A stretch of DNA of 64,000 nucleotides from WTGA01 sp965214055 (lineage in GTDB: Bacteria > Pseudomonadota > Gammaproteobacteria > Arenicellales > Poriferihabitantaceae). The stretch lies in the NCBI GenBank assembly GCA_965214055.1, contig OZ243931.1, forward strand, positions 1,674,001 to 1,738,000, given 5' to 3'. The translations under genes were made by a program, and so were the position numbers. Positions 34,662-44,600 of this stretch are shown here, piece after piece. The first letter of the stretch is position 1; every line of letters starts with the position of its first letter. The notes beneath the pieces are model-generated. The model had not been told where the DNA came from. It did no database searches and saw nothing but the letters and a program-made list of their open reading frames with translations.

Positions 34662-34684
34662 CCGGATTTATCCGGATTTTATTC
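34662..34684 (+). terminator. Possible weak terminator
   Basis: CCGGA-TTTA-TCCGG (34662-34675), directly after the TAA of the Fe-S protein gene, is followed by ATTTTATT. The 5-bp stem is short for an intrinsic terminator. Confidence 0.35.
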
Positions 34685-34764
34685 CCGATTGGCTCAGGAT
34701 GGATATTTCATCGGAAAAATTGAAGTAGAATCGCGTCTTTTCAAATCGGAAGTCCTGTATTTTC

Positions 34765-36771
34765 ATGTCTTGTCAACTGGGTATTGATACCGGAGGGACC
34801 TACACTGACGCGGTGATTGTCGATGAACGGCAATCCGTCATCGCCAAGAATAAGAGCCTGACCACGAGCTTTGACCTGACTCTCGGCATTGCCAGTGCCA
34901 TTTCCTCCTTGCCCCAGGCCCTCCTGGACAAGGTCAACCTGGTGGCACTGTCCACCACGCTGTCCACGAATTCAGTGGTTGAGGGCCGGGGTGCGCCGGT
35001 GGCGGTGCTGTTGCCGGGCTACAGTGAGCCCCAGGTGGAAAAGAGTGGGCTGACCAAAATCATGGAACGGGACTTCATCACATTGCTGGACGGTGGCCAC
35101 AATGCGACGGGGGATGAACTGGTGCCATTGGACCTGGACCGGGCGGAAGAAGTGATTGCCGGACAAAACAGCCAGGTCTCGGCCTACGCGATTTCCGGGA
35201 TGTTTGGCACACGCAATTCCGCTCATGAAAAGGCACTGAGATCCCTGGTCATCGGGTTGACGGGCAAGCCGGTGGCCTGCGGGCATGAACTTGCGTCGAG
35301 CCTCGGTGCCCCCCGCCGGGCGCTGACCGCGGCGCTCAATGCCCGGATGATCCTGTATATCCAGGCCCTGATCAATTCGGTGGAGTGCATCCTGGACCGG
35401 AAAGGTATTTCCGCGCCCCTGATGATCGTCAAGGGAGATGGTTCCCTGGTCAATGCGGAAACAGCCCTGTTGCAGCCGGTGGCAACGGTGTTGTCCGGGC
35501 CCGCGGCCAGTGTCATCGGGGCCTGTGCACTGAGTGGACAGAAAAACGGGATCGTGGTGGATATTGGGGGGACGACCACGGATATCGCCATCATCACGGA
35601 TGGTCAGCCCGAATTGTGTGAAGATGGCGCCCGGATCGGCGACTGGCAGCCCATGGTTGAGGCGATCCGGGTTTTTTCCATTGGACTTGGAGGGGACAGT
35701 GAGGTCCGTTTCAGGGCGAGACTCGACATTTCCCAACGGCGGGTCGTGCCGATCAGTTTGCTTGCCAGCCAGTTCCCGGAAGTATTGCCTGCACTGCGGC
35801 GCCAGTGGAGCGGTCCACCGAGTCCCAGAAACAATAAATTTGCCCTGCGGCTGCAGAAAAACGAGGTATTGATCCACCAGCTCAGTGAAATCGAACGGGA
35901 AGTGTGGGAATGTCTGCAACGCGGTCCCGTGGAGCTGGAGGCACTGGTGGACAATCGCCCCCGGCTTCGTGCCATTGCCAGGATGGAGCGGCTAGGGCTT
36001 GTGATCTACAGTGGGTTCACTCCTTCGGATGCGACACATGTTCTGGGCATGAGCGACCACTGGGATGGCGTGGCGGCAGAAATCGGAGCGAAAATCTGGG
36101 CACGACAGATGCGCAACCTGTACGGATGCGGGAACTGGGAACTGGGGGATGCCGTGGCTCCATGCAGAGAGGTTTTTGCACTGGTAACCCGGAACATCAG
36201 CCAGAAACTGATTGAAGCCGGACTGAACCAGCATGGAAAACTGGTGGATTCCCGGTCAAGGAGCGTGACCCAGTTGCTTGCGGACATTATCCTCCAACCG
36301 GACGATTCGGAGAAAGTCCTGCCCCTGTTTGAACTGGCCTTTGCCCGGAATTACCCGATTATCGGGGTGGGTGGACCTGCTGGGGACTATTTCCCCGAAG
36401 TGGCCAGGCAACTGGGGGTTGAACTCCATCTTCCGGAGCATGCCGACACCGCCAATGCAGTGGGTGCCGTTATGGGAGCTGTTGTGCAGATTGCCCATGT
36501 CACGGTCACGCAACCCGAATTCGGGGTGTTCTATCTGTTCCACAAGGAGAAACCCATGAAATTTGAACACCTGGAGAAAGCCATTGACCAGGCCATCGCC
36601 ATCGCCAGGGATGAGGCCCATGGAATGGCTGTGTCAGCGGGGGCAACCTCCATCGAAACCCGGATCACACAGGACATCAATCACATCAAAAACGATATTG
36701 ATGGAGAGCTTTTTGTCAGCACCATGATCACAGCGATTGCCTCTGGCCGGCCCAGTTGTTTGATGCAATAG
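34765..36771 (+). CDS. Hydantoinase/oxoprolinase A-type (HyuA-like) protein
   Basis: 668 residues with actin-fold phosphate motifs GIDTGGTYTDAVI at residues 6-18 and IVVDIGGTTTDIAII near residue 265, plus ALSTTLSTNSVVEG. HyuA-type proteins use ATP to open five-membered rings such as hydantoins or 5-oxoproline, usually with a HyuB partner. No HyuB gene is present, which is also the case for a lone family often found beside corrinoid or thiol metabolism. The C-terminus ends GELFVSTMITAIASGRPS. Role unknown; ATP-binding is secure. Confidence 0.75.
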   Translation: MSCQLGIDTGGTYTDAVIVDERQSVIAKNKSLTTSFDLTLGIASAISSLPQALLDKVNLVALSTTLSTNSVVEGRGAPVAVLLPGYSEPQVEKSGLTKIMERDFITLLDGGHNATGDELVPLDLDRAEEVIAGQNSQVSAYAISGMFGTRNSAHEKALRSLVIGLTGKPVACGHELASSLGAPRRALTAALNARMILYIQALINSVECILDRKGISAPLMIVKGDGSLVNAETALLQPVATVLSGPAASVIGACALSGQKNGIVVDIGGTTTDIAIITDGQPELCEDGARIGDWQPMVEAIRVFSIGLGGDSEVRFRARLDISQRRVVPISLLASQFPEVLPALRRQWSGPPSPRNNKFALRLQKNEVLIHQLSEIEREVWECLQRGPVELEALVDNRPRLRAIARMERLGLVIYSGFTPSDATHVLGMSDHWDGVAAEIGAKIWARQMRNLYGCGNWELGDAVAPCREVFALVTRNISQKLIEAGLNQHGKLVDSRSRSVTQLLADIILQPDDSEKVLPLFELAFARNYPIIGVGGPAGDYFPEVARQLGVELHLPEHADTANAVGAVMGAVVQIAHVTVTQPEFGVFYLFHKEKPMKFEHLEKAIDQAIAIARDEAHGMAVSAGATSIETRITQDINHIKNDIDGELFVSTMITAIASGRPSCLMQ

Positions 36772-37082
36772 CGTTGCCCAGAGGGTGCTTTCCACGCAGA
36801 TGGAAAGATCACCTGTCCATCCCCCGCTTTGCCCGCGGTCCGACCCGGGACTGCACGGGTGAACTCCGATGATCTGTATATTCGGGATATGCTCAAGCAG
36901 GGCCGGGACTGCGTCCAATGCCGCGTCCAGTACGGTACTCTCCATTGGTTTCACTGTTTTATTTGATTTCAGCATTCGGTGAAAATCGCAGATATAGTGA
37001 AAGTACTCAAGTCTATTTCGGTGGGAAATCATTTTTCACCAATTTTCTGATATGGCTTGGTTGGCTCGTAATGGTTGGGTTC
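36772..37082. other. Gap between HyuA-like and Fic genes
   Basis: An open frame on the reverse strand across 36634-37032 (with MESTVLDAALDAVPALL at about 36945) overlaps the end of the HyuA-like gene and shows no family features or ribosome site; I do not call it. Base composition changes to clearly AT-rich from about 36950, marking the edge of the Fic segment. Confidence 0.4.
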
Positions 37083-37200
37083 TGACATAAGATATTTTTT
37101 ATATCATAAAGTTAACAGGTATTTGACATAAAAGTCAGATTGTTTTAGATTTTGACATAGTGTTTTTTATATATCGAAATATTAGGGGTAATTTGACATT
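37083..37200 (+). promoter_or_regulatory. fic promoter with four TGACAT repeats
   Basis: TGACATA occurs at 37083, 37124 and 37153 and TGACATT at 37194, spaced 41, 29 and 41 bases, the last only two bases before the ATG. One copy gives a perfect -35 TTGACA (37123-37128) followed after 17 bases by TAGATT (37146-37151). The same-orientation repeats around a promoter look like binding sites for a regulator, perhaps the Fic protein through its C-terminal winged helix. Confidence 0.5.
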
Positions 37201-37202
37201 AA

Positions 37203-38354
37203 ATGGACATTAACCACTTTAAGCCCGGACAGTACCGAGAGCAATATCAATATAAAAGTTTCTCGCCTACTACCATAAATCACGCATGGTATTTTACTGA
37301 TGGCCAGGTTCAGGAACTGCTTAGTGAGGCCGACAGGGCATTGGGTGAACTCAATGCTTTTTCTCAGCTTGTCCCTGATATCGATTTCTTTATCAGTATG
37401 CACATTACCAAAGAAGCGACCCAATCCAGCCGCATCGAAGGCACGCGCACCAATATGGAAGAAGCCCTATTGGAGATTCAGGATATCGAACCCGAAAAAC
37501 GTGATGACTGGCAGGAAGTACAAAACTATATTGTAGCAATTAATGGAGCTATCGCGCAGCTTGAACATATTCCCTTATCCAATCGACTGTTAAGAAATAC
37601 CCACCGCATTTTAATGCAGGGTGTTCGTGGAGAAGGCAAACAGCCGGGGGAATTTCGAGTCAGCCAAAACTGGATTGGCGTCAGTTTGAAAAATGCTGTT
37701 TTTGTTCCTCCGCATCATGAAGAGGTTATTGAGCTGATGAGTGATCTGGAGAAGTTTTTGCACAATGAGTCATTGCAAACCCCACACCTGATTAAAATTG
37801 CCATTGCCCATTACCAGTTTGAAACTATTCACCCCTTTTTGGATGGTAATGGCCGGTTGGGACGGCTAATGATTGCTCTGTATCTGGCCAATTTTGGTTT
37901 GTTGCATAAACCAGCGCTGTATTTGTCCGATTACTTTGAGCGTCACAAAACCCAGTATGTGGATCATTTGACGGGGGTACGTGAGGCGGGTCAACTAAAA
38001 CAATGGCTCATCTTTTTCCTGCATGGAATGGCCGAAACCGCTCACCATTCAATTCAGGTGTTCAAGGATATTCTGCAACTGAAATCCCGGTTGGAGGAAC
38101 AGATATTGCCTCACTTCAGTGTTCGCCGGCAGGGCAATGCACAAACGGTGGTCAAGCACCTCTATCGTATCCCGGTTGTCAGTGTAAAAAGCGTCACTGC
38201 CCTGCTGAAAATAAACCCCAATACAGCTTCGGCCTTGATCAACGATTTTGTTAAATATGGGATATTGAAAGAAATCACTGGCCAGCGACGCAATCGATTG
38301 TTTATGTTTAAGGAGTATATTTTGATTTTTACCCGCGTTCGGGTGAAAGAATAG
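37203..38354 (+). CDS. Fic-domain protein (AMP transferase type)
   Basis: 383 residues. The Fic core motif is HPFLDGNGRLGRL near residue 213. The N-terminal part has the inhibitory helix SSRIEGT (S-x-x-x-E-G) near residue 74, so it is a class II self-inhibited Fic enzyme. The C-terminal 80 residues (SVKSVTALLKINPNTASALI) form a winged helix. Such proteins transfer AMP, or related groups, to Tyr or Thr of targets, and often control their own promoter. Codon use is visibly more AT-rich than the flanks, suggesting recent gain. Target unknown; no separate antitoxin gene is adjacent. Confidence 0.88.
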   Translation: MDINHFKPGQYREQYQYKSFSPTTINHAWYFTDGQVQELLSEADRALGELNAFSQLVPDIDFFISMHITKEATQSSRIEGTRTNMEEALLEIQDIEPEKRDDWQEVQNYIVAINGAIAQLEHIPLSNRLLRNTHRILMQGVRGEGKQPGEFRVSQNWIGVSLKNAVFVPPHHEEVIELMSDLEKFLHNESLQTPHLIKIAIAHYQFETIHPFLDGNGRLGRLMIALYLANFGLLHKPALYLSDYFERHKTQYVDHLTGVREAGQLKQWLIFFLHGMAETAHHSIQVFKDILQLKSRLEEQILPHFSVRRQGNAQTVVKHLYRIPVVSVKSVTALLKINPNTASALINDFVKYGILKEITGQRRNRLFMFKEYILIFTRVRVKE

Positions 38355-38638
38355 ACGAGCTCTGATTGATCACACATTTATTTGCCTGTCAACGCAAACG
38401 GGAAGCTCAGCACCGGGTCCGAGTGTCCGCCAGAGCAGGGGTCTGGTGCAACGCCATAAAGAGGCAGGCGCAACGGCACGGGTAAGTCCGGGGGAAGACC
38501 CCGGACAACACCCAGACGCCGTCCGCACGTCAGGTTGAGTCCGACGTGACCGACGGAAATGGCCCCATAAAGCCACAAAGCGGGACTGCAGCCATCAGCA
38601 CCGGGACACCGAGCCGCCTCCCGGGTCCCGGCGTGGCA
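38355..38638. other. Gap between convergent fic and autotransporter genes
   Basis: GTCCGGGG (38486-38493) and CCCCGGAC (38499-38506) form a perfect 8-bp hairpin about 130 bases past the autotransporter stop; it has no T tract. A reverse-strand frame of 66 codons at 38378-38578 is open but has no family match that I can see, and is left uncalled. Confidence 0.4.
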
Positions 38639-41600
38639 CTACCAGTGCACGGAGGCCTCAACTCCCACGGCATGCTCCGGGTCAGCCCCCTCACTCTCCC
38701 GCCGGGTCGCCTTGATCCCGAAAGAAATCCCGATCGTGCTCTTCGCCGGTGTAAAGTGCCAGCCAAGGCTGTAGTCACGGCTTGCACTGCCGCGGACAAG
38801 GGAGACCCCCGGAGTGCTGATGTACTGCCCCGAGAAGACCGGGAAGCCATAGGCGGCTTCCAGCTTCAAACGGCTCTCTTCGTCGCTGTCCGGACGTTCG
38901 CTCAAGGGCTCGGAAGCAAACAGCGCATCGAGTCCTCCCGTGGACGGTCCACCGATCTCCTGGCGCAGGGAAAGCTCCAGCCCCCGTGCCGAGGCCGGTT
39001 TCGGATCATAGTGGAACGAGACCGAAAAGCCCTCGTTCTCCAGGTCCTCCTCGGTATGGGTAACCAGGGTACGACCGGAAAGGTCCAGGCTCAGGCCCGC
39101 ACCGGGATCGCTCCAGGCGATGCCGGCGCCCAGCTCCATCCCGGACCCGGTCTCCGCATCCCCGCCGTCCTGGCGGACGCCAACTTCGAGCTTGGGCGTG
39201 ATACTGCCGTCGCCTTCGGTGGCAATGCGCCAGCTGCCTTCAAGACCCAGACGCAACCGGGTCACATCGGAATCCGATGCCGCCAGGGCGTTTGTCCTGT
39301 CCGATTCCGTCCGCGCCCACAGGGCATCCCCGGTCAGGTCCAGTGTCGGGCCGTTCTGTGGGGAAGACAGCAACTCCTGACGTCCTCCCACCGCCATCAT
39401 GTTCCAGGAGATATCGGACTTGTAGGATTCCTTCTTCTCATCCGTACCCGCATCCGGCTTCAGCGTCACCTCCCCGGTGCCATACCCCAGGGCACCCCAG
39501 AGCTTCAGTCGCTCCGATGCCTGGATGGAGGCATAGGGCACCGCCGCGGTCATTGAGGCCTCAATCTTGCCGTCGCCATCGCGCACGGTACCGCTGCACA
39601 GGGCGTTATTCACTTTCTCCACTTCCTCGGGGCAGGTCTGGGAAGCCGGGCGGGGCATGACGTCGGTATCGGCATACTTGCCCTTGCCGCTGCCCTGCAT
39701 CAGCGCCATGCCGACCAGCCAGTTGTCCCGGGCATAGTCGGCGCCGAGCATGGTGGTGGTGGTCTCGCCGTCGAGGGAGAAGGTTCCCTCCTGTCCGTCG
39801 AAGCTTGACTGCGCCGCCCGGCCCCAGAAGGCGAGGCTGCCGCCCATGGCATCCTTCTCCCCGGTTGCCGTGAAGCTGCTGCCGAGCAAGGCTTCACGGG
39901 TCGTCATGGACCAGGACTGTGCATCGCCGTCTGCGAAACGATCCGGGTCGAAGCCATGTGCGTCGTGGCCGATTCCACCCCTGCCGGTATCGAAGGCGCG
40001 GACGACATTGGACTGTGCGAACAGGTCATTGTCGGCAAGGCTGCCCGGGGCAGCATTCCCATTCGCCGCCGATCCATCAGGGTCTTCCCCGGACCCCGGT
40101 CCGGAATCGAAGTTGATCGCCTGTCCGGCGATGGTGCCGCGCATCCCGGCGGTTCGTGAAGCCGCGATGCGCCCGGAAATGCCGTCCAGGGCCTGCTCGG
40201 CCGTGGCACGGCCGAACCGCGCTAGCCATGCCGCGGGCATGGGGTCGGAGTTGGTGATCGTGCCCACCGCAACCCCGTCCGCAATCGACACCAGCACCTT
40301 CTTGCCCGAGCGGTACATGAACGCGTCGAAGATCTCGACCTCGAACGTCTCCGGATCCTCGTCGTGGCTGTCGTTGCGAATCGGGATCCAGAACCGTGCC
40401 TGCGTCTTACCGGCCTTGATCCGGCTTCCGATCTTCCACGCGCGCGGGATCTCGACATAATCCGCGTTCGCCGTTGCCGAGACCGGTGTCGAGTCGTGTG
40501 TCGCGTAGGCGAAGCGGACGTCGTGGTCCGTCTTCTCGCTCAAGGTCACCGTGAAGTAGCCATAGCGTTCGTTCTCGCTGAACGCGGCATCGGCAATCGA
40601 GATTGTCGGACCCGATGATGCCGCATCGTTGTCGGACACTGCCACCGTGGCCGCATTGTCCGGTGCGGCTGCCACCGTATAACCGGTACCGGCCCCGACG
40701 GTGGCGGTGAGGGTGCCAGCTGGCTCTTCCACCGCATCATCCACCGTGGTGACCTCGAAGGTCACGCTGCCGGAAACCGGGACGGTGAGTGTTCTGGATC
40801 CGGTCTCGCTTGAGGCGGCAACATCGCCGCTGTGGCCAATGGTCAGTGTCACGTCAAGCGGTATTGCCGGCACCGGACTGGCCGAGACCGTGAACGAGGC
40901 CGGGGTGCCTTCCGTGACCCCGCTGCCGGCGGTGATGCTCACCACCGGGGCGTCATTGTCGCGCACCGTCACCGCGACGGCGTTTTGCGTCGCGTGCGCG
41001 GTGTACCCGGTGCCTGTCTGCACGGTGGCGGTGATGCTGCCGTTCGTCTCGTCAGTGCTGTCGTCGTCGGTGGCGACGGTGAGCGTCGCGGTGCCGCTCG
41101 ACCCAATGGTGACGCTGCGCGTCCCGGCTTGTCCACTCGTCGCGAAGTCGCCGCTCTGCGTGACGGCGACGTTGACGGTGATGGACGCGGTCGGCGTCGG
41201 CGACGCGGTGAGCGTGAACTGCGCGTTGGCCCCTTCGGTGACGCCGGCGCCCGCGGCGATGCGCACGACGGGTGTACTTTGCGGCGTCGGGTCGTTGTCA
41301 CTCACTGCCACCGTGGCGGTGGAGGGGCTCCCGACAGTGTAGCCGGTACCGCTTGCGACAGTGGCCGTCACGCTGCCGTCGGCCTCGTCGGTGCTGTCGT
41401 TTTGCGTCGGGACCGTCAGGGTAGCGGAGGTCTGGCCGGCGGCGATGCTGACCGTCTTCTTCCCCTGGTCGCTGGCGCTCAGGAAGTCGCTGCTCGCGTC
41501 ATCGGCAACGGTGAGCGTCACCGTGAGGGCCGCCGCGGGACTTGAGCTCGCGCTGACGGTGAACACCGCATTGCCGCCCTCGGTGACGGCGCTGCCGCCC

Positions 41601-44600
41601 TGCACCGTGACTTGGGGGACAATCGGCGGCGGCGTGCCCTCGAGGCATTCGAGCGCGGTCACCACCGGCACCCAGCGGGCCAAGCCCCTGTCGGCCTGGG
41701 TCTGCGCCTCGCTCGCGGTCATCGGGTTGTTGTCGTAGCTGTTGCTCTCCCCGAAGGCGGCGAGCACCCGGCTCCAGCGCTCGACATGGTCCGGCGAGTT
41801 CGGCCGGTTCTCGCCCGCATAGCCCTGGACGTCGCTCAACAACTGCGCCGACACGCAAGCCGTCGGCGTGACGGGGTCGTCGTTGTCAGCAATGGTGAGC
41901 GTGTGGACCGTCGTGCCGAGCGTGTAGCCCGTGCCGGCATCCACGCTTGCTGTGATCGAGCCGTCCGGCTCGTCCACGCCGTCGTCCACCGTGGTGACCT
42001 CGAAGGTTGTGCTGCCCGTGACCGGGACGGTGACCGTCTTCGATCCGGTCTCGGTTGAGGCGGTGAAGTCTCCGCTCTGGTCGATGGTCAGTGCCACGTC
42101 AAGCGGAGCCGCCGGCACCGGACTGGCCGAGACCGTGAACGAGGCCGGGGTGCCTTCCGTCACCCCGGCGCCGGCGGTGATGCTCACCACCGGGGCGTCA
42201 TTGTCGCGCACCGTCACCGAGGCGCTGCCCTGGCCCGTGGCCACGGTATAGTCAGTGTCCGTATTGAGGGTGACGGAGATGGATCCATCGGCCTCGTTGG
42301 CATCATCATCCACCGTGGCCACCGGGAGATCGGTGCTGGTGTCCCCGGCTGTCAGCACCACCGTACGGTTTCCCACTCCGGGTGCATCCAGGTACTCGCC
42401 ATTCTGGGCGACGGTCCAGGCAATCGTCAGGTCGGACTGCGGCGCCGGGTCGGCGGTGATGGTGAAGGCGGCATTGCCGCCCTCGTCCACGGCGGACCCT
42501 GCCGAGAGGCTGAGCTCGGGGGTGGCGGGTGTTACCGGCTTTTCATCGGCCTGCGCTTCCTCTTCCTCCTGCGGCGGGTTCTCCAGGCATTCGAGCGCGG
42601 TTACCACCGGCACCCAGCGGGTCCAGCCCCTGTCGGCGTAGGTCTGCGCCTCGCTCGCGGTCATCGGGTTGTTGCCGTAGCTGTTGCTCTCCCCGAAGGC
42701 GGCAAGCACCCGGCTCCAGCGCTCGACATGGACCGAGCCATGCCCGGTCTCCCCCGCATACTCCTGGACATCGGCCAGCAGTGCGGCTGACACGCAGACG
42801 GTCGGGACGGCGTCCTTCTTGGCAACCGCTACCGCGGTGGTCGGACCGTCATCGTCACTCACGGCAATCGAAATCGCGCCGTGGGTTTCGGAGGGCGTGT
42901 AGCCTCGACCTGGGAAGATAGCCACGCCGATCGCGCCGTCGGGCTCGTCCGTATCGTCGTCGTCCGTGGCGACATCGAACGTCGCCGTGCCGGTCGTGCC
43001 GATGGTTACCTGTCGCGCACCGGCTGCGCCGCTTGACGCGAACGCACCGCTGTCGGCAATGTTCACATTCACCGTGAGCGTTCCCTGCGGTGCAGGCGTC
43101 GCGGTCAGCGTGAAACGGGCGATGCTGCCCTCGGTGATGGCACTGCCACCGGCAACGCTGATCAACGACCAGGGGTCGTCGTCCGAGATTGTGATCGAGC
43201 CGCTCTCTTGTCCGTTGGCCGCGGTATAGCCTGTGCCCGATCCAAGGGTGACACTGACCGAACCGTCGGGCTCGTCCGTATCGTCGTCAAGTGTGGCAAG
43301 GGCAAGGGTGGCGGTGGTTGCACCGGCGGCGAAGGTCACCGTCCGGCTGCCCGCGCCAGGCGCGTCAAGGTAATCGCCGCTCTGGGCGATGGTCACGTTG
43401 ACCGTCAGGCCGGCCACAGGGGCAGGGTCGGCCGTGAACGTGAATTCCGCATTCTCACCCTCGTACACGGCAGATCCGGCGGATAGACTCAGCACCGAGT
43501 CTGGTATCGGAGTTTCCATGCACTCCAACGCTTCGGCCACCGGTTTCCAGTCCGACAAGCTCTTTTCCTTCTCTCGCGCCTGGGCCGCGGAAAAGGTGCC
43601 CTGCCCGTCAAAGGCGTTCCGTACCGCAGTCCACTCCGTGACGCCCTGCTGCATGCCGTTCTTCTGGCTGGAACGGATATAGCCCTCCACGGTCTGGTAC
43701 AGCTCGACCGAGACACACCAGGGTTTCTTGATGACAGGAACGTCATCGTCCACGATATGAATACGGTGATCGTAGGGAATTGCGGCACTGACGCCCGTCG
43801 GCAGGTCTTCGAGGGGGAGCCAGACACGGAACGATTCGCGGGCCAACTCAGGACCCCACTCCTGGGAGCCTTCATACTCGCTGTCCGAAATTGTTCGAAT
43901 GGTGAAACTCTTGCTTGTCGCGCCGGCCGGAATGGTCACGGTCCAAGGGCCGGATTCGTAGTCGACGCCGGGTTCGGCTTCGCCACCCCATGTCTTCACC
44001 GTAAATTCCGCCGATTTATCCAGCGGTTCAGACAATTGCACGGTCAGCACCGCCGGCTTGCCCTCGCCTACCACGGTGAGCCGCCGTTTCGGGAAGATCC
44101 TCACGCTGGGCGTGTCGCCGTCAGTGTCAAGAATGTTCGTGCTCAGCACCTTGAACGGTTCGGCCGGACCGACGCCGCCGCCGACGTTCGTGGGGCTGGA
44201 AAGGTTGTCGTACTGCCACTGCAAACCGGACCCGACCGAGATTTTTTCCGCACCCTCGGAGATCACGTCGTCGTTTGCCGTGATTTCGAGAGTGGCCGAT
44301 TGCGCACCTGCACCGGAGAAGATGACAAATGAGTACGGTTGGTCGGCATCTTGCAGGCGGCAACCCTGACAACTCTTGAGTGCCATGGTGTAGTCATCGG
44401 TCTCAAGGCCCTCACCCAAGGCGCCGAAGACCCATGGGCCAATTCCCAAAATGGCCACCGCAATCTCACCAGCCACCAATGGCCGGCCCAACGACACGAC
44501 AAATTCGATCTTTTCGTCCGAATTGCCTTCCGTAATCGGTCCAAGCGGTCCCGGGTTGGCAGGCTTCACGTAAACCAGTGTCTTGTCATCATCACGCAAT

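Noticed and set aside
36634..37032. Reverse-strand 132-codon frame overlapping the HyuA-like gene end
   Set aside because: Mostly antisense to a real gene and without recognisable domains; could be revisited if homologs are found.
38378..38578. Reverse-strand 66-codon frame past the autotransporter
   Set aside because: Contains a GC-rich hairpin and has no motif or start signal; coding status not supportable.
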